Both the position numbers and the translations under genes were made by a program. Shown one piece after another: positions 29,088-40,101 of a stretch of DNA of 64,000 nucleotides. The stretch's first letter is position 1; the number at the start of each line of letters is the position of its first letter. The stretch spans positions 3,378,981 to 3,442,980 of the forward strand of contig NZ_FNKY01000001.1 of the NCBI RefSeq assembly GCF_900103165.1, read 5' to 3'. Under the pieces are notes generated by a model. That model was not told the origin of the DNA, searched no databases, and worked only from the letters and a program-made list of their open reading frames with translations. Origin of the DNA: Nitrosospira multiformis (lineage in GTDB: Bacteria; Pseudomonadota; Gammaproteobacteria; Burkholderiales; Nitrosomonadaceae).

Positions 29088-30620
29088 ATGGCGACGGACG
29101 GTATTTCAGAGAAAGGCGTGGATGAATCACTCGGCAGAGTAGAGACGGAGACGAAACTCGTTGAGGAGCGCCGCACTAAGCTGACTTTGCTGCGTGAAAC
29201 AGGTAACGCCTTTCCCAATGATTTTCGCCGCGAAGATTTCTCATCCGACCTTTATCGGCAATATGGCGAGCACGATAACGAAACGCTGGAAGCAACACCC
29301 AGGCTCGTGACCATTGCGGGACGCATGGTATTGAAGCGGGTGATGGGCAAAGCAAGCTTCGCCACACTCCAGGATATGAGTGGGCGCATCCAGCTTTACA
29401 TCACCAATGATATTACCGGCGCGGAGGTACATGAAGCTTTCAAGCATTATGACCTCGGCGATATACTGGGTGCTCAAGGCACGCTCTTCAAAACCCGGAC
29501 TGGCGAGCTTTCGGTGCGCGTCACAACTCTGCGCTTGCTGACCAAGTCCTTACGCCCCTTGCCAGAAAAATTTCACGGTCTGACCGACCAGGAACAGAAA
29601 TACCGCCAGCGTTATCTCGATCTGATCACGAACGAAAATACCCGCAAGGTCTTTATCACGCGATCCAGAATCATCCAGTCCATTCGCGAATTTTTTACAG
29701 CGGATGGTTATCTGGAAGTGGAAACACCGATGATGCATCCTATCCCCGGTGGCGCGACGGCACGGCCTTTTGTCACTTACCACAATACGCTGGACATGCA
29801 ATTGTATCTCCGCATCGCGCCGGAGCTATATTTGAAGCGTCTGGTGGTCGGTGGAATGGAAAAAGTATTTGAGATCAATCGCAATTTCCGTAACGAGGGC
29901 ATCTCTACCCGGCACAATCCCGAATTCACCATGCTTGAATTTTATGAAGCTTATCGGGATTACACCTATCTGATGGATTTCACGGAAACCATGCTGCGGG
30001 AAATAGCGACAAAAGTTTTAGGCGCCACTAATATAACGTATCAGGGACGGGAAATCGATCTGGCACAACCGTTCGCACGCCTTACCATTACCCAGGCAAT
30101 CCAGAAATTTCACCCGGAATATACCGATGCGCAACTCGGTGATCGCGCATTCCTGGTCAGCAAGTTGCGGGCGCTTGGCATTACTCACAAAACGGGGGAT
30201 GGTATCGGTGGCCTGCAGCTATCGTTATTTGACGAAACCACCGAGCATTTACTATTCGAGCCAACTTTTATCGTTGATTACCCGGCGGAAGTCTCACCGC
30301 TTGCACGGCGCAATGATGTCAATCCTGAGATAACTGACCGGTTCGAGCTCTATATCGCTGGACGCGAAATCGCAAACGGCTTTTCCGAATTGAATGATTC
30401 CGAGGATCAGGCAGCACGCTTCCAGGAACAAGCCAGTGCCAAGGAAGCAGGCGATGCCGAAGCAATGCATTACGACGCCGATTACATCCGCGCACTGGAA
30501 TACGGCCTGCCCCCTACCGCGGGCGAAGGTATCGGCATAGACCGCCTGGTAATGCTGTTCACCGATAGCCCTAGTATTCGAGACGTCATCCTGTTCCCGC
30601 AATTGCGGCAGGAAGACTGA
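29088..30620 (+). CDS. lysS: Lysyl-tRNA synthetase, class II
   Basis: A 510-residue class II lysyl-tRNA synthetase. The N-terminal OB-fold anticodon-binding domain (about 50-165) contains [21 protein letters not shown] and the catalytic domain carries motif 1 ([18 protein letters not shown]), motif 2 ([23 protein letters not shown]) and motif 3 ([15 protein letters not shown]). AGGAGG overlaps the prfB stop and lies four bases before ATG 29088; a GTG directly upstream is less likely. Co-transcribed with prfB. Confidence 0.97.
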   Translation: MATDGISEKGVDESLGRVETETKLVEERRTKLTLLRETGNAFPNDFRREDFSSDLYRQYGEHDNETLEATPRLVTIAGRMVLKRVMGKASFATLQDMSGRIQLYITNDITGAEVHEAFKHYDLGDILGAQGTLFKTRTGELSVRVTTLRLLTKSLRPLPEKFHGLTDQEQKYRQRYLDLITNENTRKVFITRSRIIQSIREFFTADGYLEVETPMMHPIPGGATARPFVTYHNTLDMQLYLRIAPELYLKRLVVGGMEKVFEINRNFRNEGISTRHNPEFTMLEFYEAYRDYTYLMDFTETMLREIATKVLGATNITYQGREIDLAQPFARLTITQAIQKFHPEYTDAQLGDRAFLVSKLRALGITHKTGDGIGGLQLSLFDETTEHLLFEPTFIVDYPAEVSPLARRNDVNPEITDRFELYIAGREIANGFSELNDSEDQAARFQEQASAKEAGDAEAMHYDADYIRALEYGLPPTAGEGIGIDRLVMLFTDSPSIRDVILFPQLRQED

Positions 30621-30753
30621 AGACAACATGCCTGAATCTGCTCCGCCTGTATGTTGACATACTTTTTCGATAATCCAGGATTTTTACCAAATCGACCCTG
30701 TTTTTGACGTTTCCCAAGCATCCTGCTCTATAGCAGAAATATTTTGGCGATCA

Positions 30754-31752
30754 TCAATGCCTGTCACAATAACCATTATCCTGAAACCAGGTCATCGCAT
30801 CTTCAAGCGCCTCCACCGCGGGGCGATAGCGATAACCCAGCACCCGTACAGCTTTTTCGCTGGAGTAAAACATCATTTTCTTTGCCATGCGCAAACTATC
30901 CACCGTCGCACGCGGCTCAACATTCGTCACCATTGCCATTTTTTCCATTAGCCAGGCAGCGGGTAAAATCATCTGGACGGGAATATTGAATCGCTTTGTC
31001 CGCTTGCCTCTAATCTCATCGATTGCCTGTAGTATTTGCAGTAAAGTCATATTTTCACCGCCCAGGATATAGCGCTCCCCCGATTTTCCATGCGTATGAG
31101 CCAGCAGATGACCATATGCGATGTCATCGGCATGGGCGACATTCAAACCGGTATTTACGTACGCCGGCATCCGGCCACATAAGGTGTCAACCACGATACG
31201 TCCTGTCGGCGTGGGTTTGATGTCGCGCGGCCCTATCGGCGTAGACGGATTGACGATAACCAGCGGCAGCTTATGCTCATCGGTAATCCGCTGAACAATC
31301 TGTTCCGCCATGAACTTAGACCGCTTATAGTGCCCGGTCATCGACCCAAGACTGGAAGGCGTGTCTTCGGTGGCGGAGGTCCCATCCTGATGCGTTCCCA
31401 GCGTTGCCACGCTGCTGGTGTATATCATGCGATTGATTCCGGCCTCCGCTGCTGCGAGTATCAGCGCCTCGGTTCCTTTGACATTGATGTCATACATGGT
31501 TTCGGGATTCGGCACCCATAGGCGGTAATCCGCGGCAACATGAAACAAACTATCGCAACCAGTAACCGCGCGCTTCAACGATGGAGCGGAACGTAAATCA
31601 CCTTCGGAAATTTCAACAGGTAACTTATGAAGATTTCTCCGATCACTTCCCGGCCTGACCAGGCACCGCACTTCGTGGCCGGCGTCCAGTAAACAGCGCG
31701 CGACCGCCGAACCAACAAAGCCGTTTGCGCCTGTAACCAATGATTTCATCAT
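30754..31752 (-). CDS. hpnA: Hopanoid-associated sugar epimerase HpnA (extended SDR)
   Basis: A 332-residue NAD-dependent epimerase/dehydratase-like protein. The Rossmann motif GANGFVGSAVARCLL, the GDLRSAPSL loop, FHVAADYRLW, the catalytic set YTSSVATLG and YKRSKFMAE (Tyr-x3-Lys), and VNPSTPIGPRDIKPTPTGRI are characteristic of HpnA, found with hopanoid biosynthesis genes and thought to handle sugar head groups. No squalene-hopene cyclase gene is in the window, so the gene is separated from the rest of the pathway here. ATG 31752 follows AGGTTGAG; the frame extends to 31827 without a better site. Confidence 0.88.
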   Translation of the reverse strand: MMKSLVTGANGFVGSAVARCLLDAGHEVRCLVRPGSDRRNLHKLPVEISEGDLRSAPSLKRAVTGCDSLFHVAADYRLWVPNPETMYDINVKGTEALILAAAEAGINRMIYTSSVATLGTHQDGTSATEDTPSSLGSMTGHYKRSKFMAEQIVQRITDEHKLPLVIVNPSTPIGPRDIKPTPTGRIVVDTLCGRMPAYVNTGLNVAHADDIAYGHLLAHTHGKSGERYILGGENMTLLQILQAIDEIRGKRTKRFNIPVQMILPAAWLMEKMAMVTNVEPRATVDSLRMAKKMMFYSSEKAVRVLGYRYRPAVEALEDAMTWFQDNGYCDRH

Positions 31753-31937
31753 ACTCAACCTTTCTTCAGCTCCCGAATTGACCCAAGAGCCTATAAGCCG
31801 CGATTGCTTGGATGCCACATGCCGCAAATACTCAATTCGACCCTATAACCGGCAAAAGAGGGCGTATATCAAACAAGAATCGTTAAACCGGGGGACTCGA
31901 CGATATCCACGATCCGGCATCAGAATAAGCACGTTCA

Positions 31938-33800
31938 TCAGTCAGCGGGGCGCGTTGCAAGGTGCTTCTCCACATCTTCTTTGCTGAAACCTAAGGCGGC
32001 AGCCACACGATCAGCATGGCTGACCCGGGACACACCTGGAACCAAACGATAAGTCGGGCCTTGAGGCAAGAATTCACCCTGCAGGTAACGGCCAATTCCC
32101 TTGTTCTGCAAGCGCTCGCATAGCTCGTGATTATGGGTAACAAGTAATGTGCTTGCTCCAAGCTTGTGAAAGCCTGCAAGGACATATTCGGAAAGCTCCA
32201 ACTTCTCCTCGAACGTTGTTCCTTCCGACAGCTCATCCAGTACAACGAGACTGCGCGCCGTGGAGTTGAAGAATATCTCGCGTGTACGCTTCAATTCATG
32301 GCCGAAGCGGCCCATCCCTTCATCCAATCGGCCCGGATCCGGCACCTGGTAAAAAATATGCTCCGCGAGTACCAGCTGTGCGGTAGCTGCGGGGATGTAA
32401 CAACCGATCTGGCCCAATAACTGAATCTGGACTACGGTTTTACAATAGGCCGTCTTGCCACCGCTGTTAGGTCCCGTGATAACCAGCAACCGTCCTTTAT
32501 CATCAAGCAGTATATCGTTCGGCACGTAGTCCGGATTCGTGCCGGCAAGTAGCGGATTTCTCGCTTCCGTAACGCTGAGGGAATGCCGCTCGCATTCGAC
32601 TATCTCTGGCAGCACCATCTTTCCGCCAAAGGCAAGCGAGTAGCGATGAAACGATACGATTTCGTCAATCATACCCAACGCATCCAGTGCGCGCGCCAAT
32701 TCCGGGCTCTGCTTGAACAGCTTGCGCAATGGATAGATAACGGAATCGCGATCGGATGCCGCGATTGCGAGCAGGAGGACGGGCAGAACCGGCACAGCCA
32801 GCACGAGTATCCCGTATCCCAGATAAGCAATTCCGAAACTGGCGAGCATACTCTGGAAGAAATAAAGCGCTACGCCAAGCACCGCCAATGTTAACAGCAT
32901 TGGAAGCGGCTTGATAATCGATGGTGTGAAGCGCGGAACGGGTAAAAAACGCGGTTTCTCCTCCCGCGTCTTGAACTTTCCTTCTACAGGATAAACGGGT
33001 CCCCGCATCAGGGAGTAAATACGAGAGGTCCCGAAGTCGCGAATGACCGTAAACAAGTCTCGCAGATATGGACTTTGCGGCTGTGGCAGCGTGTCCATCG
33101 CCTCGACCAGATCGACAACAAAGCCGGTACCATCAGCAAACTGGTGGTAACCGTAACCGCTAAATTCCATTTCATCTTTCCCGCTTCTGGAATTATCGAT
33201 AGCGAGACCACCGGTAAAGGTACCGTAAAGTAATTGATACAACGAGCGCTCTTCCGATGCCGCTGCTTTCAAGAAATGATGAAGCGCTTCCCGCAGACTG
33301 GAGTTTGACTCAAGCTCACGCAACGCTTCCTGCTTTTTTCGAGTTAGCGCAGGGTCGGTTGCTGGACGCGCCAGCGACCGGTAAAGTACCGATTGTCCGG
33401 CATGCGTAACGGCATGATTACAAGAATCAAATAATTGATTGATTTCGGTTGCGTGGAACGTCTTTGCATCCAGAACACCTTTGTCAGCATCTGTTGGACG
33501 CGTGTCGCGCACGCCCGCCAACCGCTCCCCGCTGGCAAGGACAGGCGGCTGACTCCAGCAGGGATCAGAGATGGCTGGATCGTTCATGGTAGGGGCTTGA
33601 GAACCTTTGAATAAATCCTCCATGAGCGTGTTGCAGGCACAATCAAAATGACTAAATAACTCGCCACAAGGGTCGTGGCGCCATTCACGATGGCTGTCAA
33701 CGTGGGGGAGCGGACCTCCCGTTTTATTGCAGCCTTCACCATTGAGGATGGGATTTTTCGGATTGCTTGTCTTATTATGCCGCGTTTGCTCTGACTTCAT
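31938..33800 (-). CDS. MutS-related ATPase with central transmembrane hairpin
   Basis: A 620-residue protein with the C-terminal ATPase of the MutS family: Walker A GPNSGGKT (about 435-442), a Q-loop region QIQLLGQIGCYIPA, Walker B VVLDELSEGT and the later THNHEL. It lacks the mismatch-recognition domains of MutS and instead has two strongly hydrophobic segments near 285-335 (LPMLLTLAVLGVALYFF and YGILVLAVPVLPVLLLAIAA), so the ATPase appears tethered to the membrane between lever-like helices. Membrane-spanning MutS-like proteins of unknown role are known in several phyla. The first ~70 residues are low-complexity and contain alternative ATGs at 33623 and 33590; the true start may be one of these. 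Single gene upstream of hpnA on the same strand. Confidence 0.82.
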   Translation of the reverse strand: MKSEQTRHNKTSNPKNPILNGEGCNKTGGPLPHVDSHREWRHDPCGELFSHFDCACNTLMEDLFKGSQAPTMNDPAISDPCWSQPPVLASGERLAGVRDTRPTDADKGVLDAKTFHATEINQLFDSCNHAVTHAGQSVLYRSLARPATDPALTRKKQEALRELESNSSLREALHHFLKAAASEERSLYQLLYGTFTGGLAIDNSRSGKDEMEFSGYGYHQFADGTGFVVDLVEAMDTLPQPQSPYLRDLFTVIRDFGTSRIYSLMRGPVYPVEGKFKTREEKPRFLPVPRFTPSIIKPLPMLLTLAVLGVALYFFQSMLASFGIAYLGYGILVLAVPVLPVLLLAIAASDRDSVIYPLRKLFKQSPELARALDALGMIDEIVSFHRYSLAFGGKMVLPEIVECERHSLSVTEARNPLLAGTNPDYVPNDILLDDKGRLLVITGPNSGGKTAYCKTVVQIQLLGQIGCYIPAATAQLVLAEHIFYQVPDPGRLDEGMGRFGHELKRTREIFFNSTARSLVVLDELSEGTTFEEKLELSEYVLAGFHKLGASTLLVTHNHELCERLQNKGIGRYLQGEFLPQGPTYRLVPGVSRVSHADRVAAALGFSKEDVEKHLATRPAD

Positions 33801-33871
33801 CCAATATGTAGATATTGCTATTAATCATAATACTAACCTATTAAACGAGCGGTCAACTACCGGATTTAGTG

Positions 33872-35335
33872 TTATTGAACATGAGACACTGAACTTGGAT
33901 CTCGCCCATTGGAAGAGGAGACACCGAGAGTACCTTTACTTACCAAGACATCATTTATCTGCCTCAAGTCTTCCTCATCCAGTTCACCCGCTTCCGCCTC
34001 CAATCTCAGCCTGGACATAAGAAAATTGTAACGCGCCTGGGCAAGATCCCGTCGTGCGGAATAGTGCAATTGCTGCGCATTCAATACATCCACTTCGGTT
34101 CTCACACCTACTTCCTGCCCGAGTTTGGTGGAATCCACCTGGCTTTGACTGGATGTTACCGCCTGCCGCAATGCTTTCATCTGCGCAATGCCGTTGGTAA
34201 CATTAAGATACTGCTGACTTACTTGAAGCACACTGTTGCGCCGGGTATTGTTCAGATCCTGGAATACCTTCTCCTGAGTGGCCAGCGCTTCGCGTACGCG
34301 CGATTGCACTGCAAAACCCTGGAATATCGGAAAGTTCAACTGAATCCCGATTTCTTTTGTTGTCAGATCTATTGGCCGGCCGGTGACTGCCCCCCCGACA
34401 CCTTTCTGATCACTGTATAGCGCGACCAGATCAACGGTCGGATAGTGTCCTGCCTTGGCTCGTTCCACTTCCTGTTTTGCGATTTCATACACTGACTGCT
34501 GAACTTTCATGGCAAGATTATTCTGTTCCGCCACGCTGATCCAATCCTGCATGTTTGCATACTTCAGGTTGAGCAGATCGGCAGAATTGGCAGAATTCTC
34601 ATTTGGACGCACCAGGTTGTCCGGCAAACGGCCGATAATTTGTTGCAGTGCGCGTTTTCGAACTTCCAGATCGTTCCGGGCGACAATCTCCTGCGAGAGG
34701 GACAAATCAAACCGCGCCTGGGCTTCGTGGGTGTCGACAATGGTAACTGTTCCCACCTGAAAGTTACGCTTGGCCTGTGCAAGCTGCTCTCCGATGGCTT
34801 TCTTCTGAGCTTCCGCCACTTCCAGATTTATCAGCGCCAATAGAATGTCAAAATAAGCCTGCGCCACACGCAGGATCAGCTCCTGGGCTGCAATAATGAA
34901 CTGAGAATCCGCTTGCGCAACCTGAATCTTGGATTGTTCATAGATGACGAAATTTTCCTTCCGATAAAGCGGCTGAGTTGCCGTAAGCGTTACGCTGGAA
35001 GGATCAATGGTAACCGGGGCCGGATTGGTCACGATGCCTCCAGCCCCCGTCGAGGTGCTTACATCGATATACTGTCTCCGACGCACGGCCCCAAGGGTGA
35101 TGGTAGGCAGTAGCCCGGCCCGGCCCTGCGGCAATTTCTCCTGGGCCGCCTGATGCGCGGCACGTGCGGCGCTATATTGCGCGTCCTGTTCCAACGCCTC
35201 ACGATAAATTTCCATGAGGTCACTCGCATGAAGCGGGGTATGAAAAGCCGCGCCAGCAATTAATAACGCGTAAATATATTGCGGAATCTTCACTTTGATC
35301 CAGATTGTCTTATTCTGCCGGGAGAAGAAGAACAT
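33872..35335 (-). CDS. TolC family outer-membrane efflux/secretion channel
   Basis: A TolC-like protein of about 487 residues. After a signal sequence (hydrophobic IYALLIAGAAFHTPLHA), two repeated beta-hairpin/coiled-coil halves can be seen: DLMEIYREALEQDAQYSAARAAHQAA begins the first, and EQNNLAMKVQQSVYEIAKQEVERAKAGHYPTVDL-type sequence begins the second (split here for length). VTATQPLYRKENF is the usual first beta barrel strand region. It should form the outer-membrane tunnel for a type I secretion or RND system; no membrane-fusion protein or pump is adjacent. Start: ATG 35335 is chosen; GTG 35293 would place the signal peptide at the very N-terminus; the frame is open to 35380. pcm lies directly upstream on the same strand, so they form an operon as in other betaproteobacteria. 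Confidence 0.9.
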   Translation of the reverse strand: MFFFSRQNKTIWIKVKIPQYIYALLIAGAAFHTPLHASDLMEIYREALEQDAQYSAARAAHQAAQEKLPQGRAGLLPTITLGAVRRRQYIDVSTSTGAGGIVTNPAPVTIDPSSVTLTATQPLYRKENFVIYEQSKIQVAQADSQFIIAAQELILRVAQAYFDILLALINLEVAEAQKKAIGEQLAQAKRNFQVGTVTIVDTHEAQARFDLSLSQEIVARNDLEVRKRALQQIIGRLPDNLVRPNENSANSADLLNLKYANMQDWISVAEQNNLAMKVQQSVYEIAKQEVERAKAGHYPTVDLVALYSDQKGVGGAVTGRPIDLTTKEIGIQLNFPIFQGFAVQSRVREALATQEKVFQDLNNTRRNSVLQVSQQYLNVTNGIAQMKALRQAVTSSQSQVDSTKLGQEVGVRTEVDVLNAQQLHYSARRDLAQARYNFLMSRLRLEAEAGELDEEDLRQINDVLVSKGTLGVSSSNGRDPSSVSHVQ

Positions 35336-35402
35336 CACCCGATTGAGCCCAGCTAATAAGTCCGTCAAGCGGGCACGCAATTCGCGAAGTTGATCTGGAA
35401 GA

Positions 35403-36068
35403 TCAAAATGTGAATCTCGCCGGCTGCTTTGCGTTCTTTAGCGGAGCAATACAGGTTTCGAACAGACCCACTGTATTGTATGAGCCTGTTTTCTCTCCCT
35501 GCGCTACACAAGTGACGAGCAGTGCCTGCATCACCGGTGCATCACCCACCACCGCGAACAAGCGCCCGCCGGTTTTGAGGCTTTGCTGAAACGCCTCCGG
35601 CAAAACCGGCGTGGAGCCGGTCAGCACGATAACGTCATAAGGCCCATGCTCGGCCCAGCCACAGGCTGCATCGCCTAATTCCACCGTCACATTGCCGATC
35701 TCATGAGCCTGAAGATTTTTCTCCGCCATGGCTTTCAGTTCCGGCACGATTTCCACGCTGTAGACATATTCACCTTTCTTTGCCAGTAAGGCAGAAAGGT
35801 AGCCGCTGCCGCTGCCGACCTCCAGAATCCTGTCAGTCTCTTTAACCTGGAGTTCCTGCAAAATGCGCGCCTCAAACTTGGGAGCAAGCATCACTTCACC
35901 GTATCCCAGCGGGATTTCCATATCGACAAACGCAAGGGAACGGTATGCCGGGGGGGCAAACTCCTCACGCCGCAACTCAAATAATAATTTGAGAACTTCC
36001 TGATCCAGCACATCCCAGGGGCGAATTTGCTGTTCCACCATATTAAACCGGATTTGTTCGAGATCCAT
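35403..36068 (-). CDS. pcm: Protein-L-isoaspartate O-methyltransferase
   Basis: A 221-residue SAM-dependent methyltransferase that repairs isoaspartyl residues or belongs to that family. FNMVEQQIRPWDVLD at the N-terminus, LGYGEVMLAPKFEARILQEL, the SAM motif ILEVGSGSGYLSALLA, and YDVIVLTGSTPVLPEAF are typical of the proteobacterial version located just upstream of tolC. The usual PxxxxxQL region is altered, so it may be a subfamily member with another substrate. ATG 36068 gives the standard length; the longer frame to 36194 would run into the thiC riboswitch region and is rejected. About 65 bases before the TolC gene. Confidence 0.88.
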   Translation of the reverse strand: MDLEQIRFNMVEQQIRPWDVLDQEVLKLLFELRREEFAPPAYRSLAFVDMEIPLGYGEVMLAPKFEARILQELQVKETDRILEVGSGSGYLSALLAKKGEYVYSVEIVPELKAMAEKNLQAHEIGNVTVELGDAACGWAEHGPYDVIVLTGSTPVLPEAFQQSLKTGGRLFAVVGDAPVMQALLVTCVAQGEKTGSYNTVGLFETCIAPLKNAKQPARFTF

Positions 36069-36136
36069 GTCCAGCCCTATATAAATTGTCATCACAGACT
36101 TGCAATTATTCCACATTTCCATTAGCTTCACAGCAG

Positions 36137-36226
36137 CAGCTAGGGGTCCGTTTCCGGAATCATCCGGCAAACCGGTGAGATAGTCCCTTAACACCTGATA
36201 CGGGTAATGCCGCCGTAGGGAAGCTG
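36137..36226 (+). ncRNA. TPP riboswitch (THI element) ahead of thiC
   Basis: The conserved thi-box core is readable: GGTGAGATAG (36173-36182), then CACCTGATACGGGTAATGC (36192-36210) and CGCCGTAGGGAAGC (36211-36224). The outer helix P1 is CAGCT (36137-36141) with AGCTG (36222-36226). This aptamer binds thiamine pyrophosphate and lowers expression of thiC when TPP is high. Downstream, GGGA/TCCC pairing (36227-36240) may be part of the expression platform. Confidence 0.93.
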
Positions 36227-36233
36227 GGATTAG

Positions 36234-38186
<1,953 letters not shown>

Positions 38187-38203
38187 TTTGCCTTAGCGCA
38201 TGT

Positions 38204-38237
38204 AACCTAAGTCCGGGAGTTGGCCGGATTTAGGTTT
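38204..38237 (+). terminator. Terminator after thiC
   Basis: AACCTAAGTCCGG (38204-38216) pairs with CCGGATTTAGGTT (38224-38236) over 13 bp with one G-T pair and a 7-base loop, followed by TTTAAT. It is 18 bases past the thiC stop and fits an intrinsic terminator. The rest of 38187-38506 has no supported gene; an 86-codon frame at 38239 shows no protein features. Confidence 0.75.
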
Positions 38238-38506
38238 AATGTGCAGGGAGATGGTTTTGGGAAGCAAAATCACAACAGATCAACAATTCCTGAAACTGCC
38301 TGCCCGGAGACTGGAAGTTCAATATTTTGAGGTCTTCTTTAGCCTGGAGCGAGAGTTCGGTGCGATAATACCGAAAATATTATCACCCGATCGAATCGCG
38401 ACAACCATTCTCTATCGGATACTCCCATTGTCCAGTAACACCCTGACTCACTTGTGCTCATGCATGCCTATCCGGGGTCAAATGCTTTTCTCCGGATAAT
38501 CGCCGC

Positions 38507-39331
38507 ATGGATTGGCTTCTGCTCATCAAGGCCTTAATCCTCGGCATTGTCGAGGGCTTGACCGAATTCCTCCCGATTTCCTCCACCGGCCATCTAATCC
38601 TGGTAAGCGACTTGCTCGACTTCAATGACGAGAAAGGCAAAGTATTCGCGATTGTGATTCAACTGGGCGCAATATTGGCGGTATGCTGGGAGTATCGCGT
38701 CAAGATTGGTGGTGTAGTGAGGAACATTGGCTCAAGCGAGGATGCGAACCGCTTTGTGTTGAATCTTTTCATCGCGTTTCTGCCCGCTGCGATTCTGGGT
38801 CTCCTGTTCATCAAAACGATCAAGCAATATCTGTTTCATCCGGTTCCAGTGGCAATGGCGTTTATCGTCGGGGGAATTCTGATTCTTTGGGCTGAGCGCA
38901 GAAAGCATGTAGTCGATGTCGACCGGGTTGAGGACATGGACTGGAAACATGCGCTGAAGGTTGGATTGATGCAGTGCCTCGCGCTGATACCCGGTACTTC
39001 ACGCTCGGGTGCAACCATTATTGGCGGCCTCTTTTTTGGCTTGTCACGCAAGGCGGCGACCGAGTTCTCTTTTTTTCTGGCGATACCCATCATGTTTGCG
39101 GCCACTTTCTACGATGTCTACAAACATCGCGACATATTGCATTTCGACGATATTGGCGTATTCATAGTGGGATTTGTGGCTTCGTTCATCAGCGCACTAT
39201 TGGCGGTACGGGGCTTGTTGCGTTTTATCAGCCATCATGACTTCACTGTATTTGCGTGGTATCGAATTGGATTCGGGATCATTGTGCTGGCTACCGCCTA
39301 TTCCGGGTTGGTCAAATGGTCGGCGGCGTAG
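38507..39331 (+). CDS. uppP: Undecaprenyl-diphosphatase UppP/BacA
   Basis: A 274-residue polytopic membrane phosphatase that recycles undecaprenyl pyrophosphate, the lipid carrier of cell-wall synthesis. The family motifs are exact: [20 protein letters not shown] near the N-terminus (catalytic Glu-rich and Ser motif) and [12 protein letters not shown] with the essential Arg. About eight membrane helices. It stands alone between the thiC terminator and a convergent rhodanese gene. Confidence 0.96.
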   Translation: MDWLLLIKALILGIVEGLTEFLPISSTGHLILVSDLLDFNDEKGKVFAIVIQLGAILAVCWEYRVKIGGVVRNIGSSEDANRFVLNLFIAFLPAAILGLLFIKTIKQYLFHPVPVAMAFIVGGILILWAERRKHVVDVDRVEDMDWKHALKVGLMQCLALIPGTSRSGATIIGGLFFGLSRKAATEFSFFLAIPIMFAATFYDVYKHRDILHFDDIGVFIVGFVASFISALLAVRGLLRFISHHDFTVFAWYRIGFGIIVLATAYSGLVKWSAA

Positions 39332-39384
39332 ACTTGTATCAGGATAGAAACAATTTACCGGTTTCTTGATTCCCAATTTCTGAC

Positions 39385-39837
39385 TCAACCCTGTACCCAC
39401 GGCAGTCCTGCGGCTTTCCACCCACCTCTGGTGCCACGGTGACCGGTTGCGTCCTTGTCACCTTCAAAGCCTTCTAGAATGTTGTAACAATTTGCGTAAC
39501 CCGAGTCGGTGGCAATAGCGGCAGCTTGATGCGAGCGGCCGCCACTGCGGCAGATGAACATCACCATGGATTCCTTATCTACCTGGCTTGAGAGATAGTT
39601 GAGAAAGTCCGGGTTGGCACGCATGCCGGGGTAGGACTGCCATTCGATTTCCACCGCACCTGGAATTCGTCCCACCCAATCCCATTCAGCCCGGGAGCGG
39701 ACGTCCACCAATCTGGCGCCGGGGGCTTCCTGCAACAATGTCAGTGCTTCAGCAGGAAGTAATGCGCCTTCATAGGGTAAATTCATTTCCTTGGCACGTT
39801 GTTGTGCCCTTTCGAGTATTGCAGTGATGGTTTCCAT
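39385..39837 (-). CDS. Rhodanese-like domain protein
   Basis: A 150-residue single-domain rhodanese. ARLVDVRSRAEWDWVGRIPGA gives the first conserved block, and FICRSGGRSHQAA the active-site loop with the Cys that would carry a persulfide. A short N-terminal helix (ILERAQQRAKEM) precedes the domain. Possible role in sulfur transfer or thiosulfate/cyanide handling; the substrate cannot be deduced. ATG 39837 keeps the METIT start; an in-frame ATG at 39855 adds six residues. It is divergent from glnA. Confidence 0.87.
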   Translation of the reverse strand: METITAILERAQQRAKEMNLPYEGALLPAEALTLLQEAPGARLVDVRSRAEWDWVGRIPGAVEIEWQSYPGMRANPDFLNYLSSQVDKESMVMFICRSGGRSHQAAAIATDSGYANCYNILEGFEGDKDATGHRGTRGGWKAAGLPWVQG

Positions 39838-39984
39838 ATGAACTTCAGATAGCAATGATTGAAAGATGCAATGTTATTCCTTTTTGAAGCACGTGTAACC
39901 TAAGGCACTTCGGTGCAAGCCCGTCATTCAGTATGGCTACCCCACCGCTATACGGCCCTATTTTAATAATTTGATCGCACCCTT

Positions 39985-40000
39985 TGGCACAATGTTTGAT
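39985..40000 (+). promoter_or_regulatory. Possible sigma-54 promoter of glnA
   Basis: TGGCACAATGTTTGAT (39985-40000) is close to the sigma-54 consensus TGGCAC-N5-TTGCA, with correct spacing and a GA in place of the -12 GC. It lies about 100 bases before glnA, where nitrogen-regulated promoters are expected. The altered -12 element lowers confidence. Confidence 0.4.
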
Positions 40001-40028
40001 TCGTTTGAAGTAATGACGACGTTCGTAC

Positions 40029-40037
40029 TGATATAAT
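40029..40037 (+). promoter_or_regulatory. Extended -10 promoter of glnA
   Basis: TGATATAAT (40029-40037) is a perfect extended -10 element for the housekeeping sigma factor, 65 bases upstream of the glnA start. No good -35 is visible at 17 bases, which is normal for extended -10 promoters. Confidence 0.5.
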
Positions 40038-40101
40038 TCCCATTTTGTGCGCCTTGTGACGTATCTTTATCGAATAACTGAATTCCGGTCTGGAGAAAAA
40101 T

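Noticed and set aside
35403..36194. Longer pcm start at 36194
   Set aside because: It would run through the thiC riboswitch on the other strand and exceed the family length; ATG 36068 gives the standard N-terminus.
38239..38499. 86-codon forward frame between thiC and uppP
   Set aside because: Starts within 2 bases of the thiC terminator and lacks a signal, domain or ribosome-binding site.
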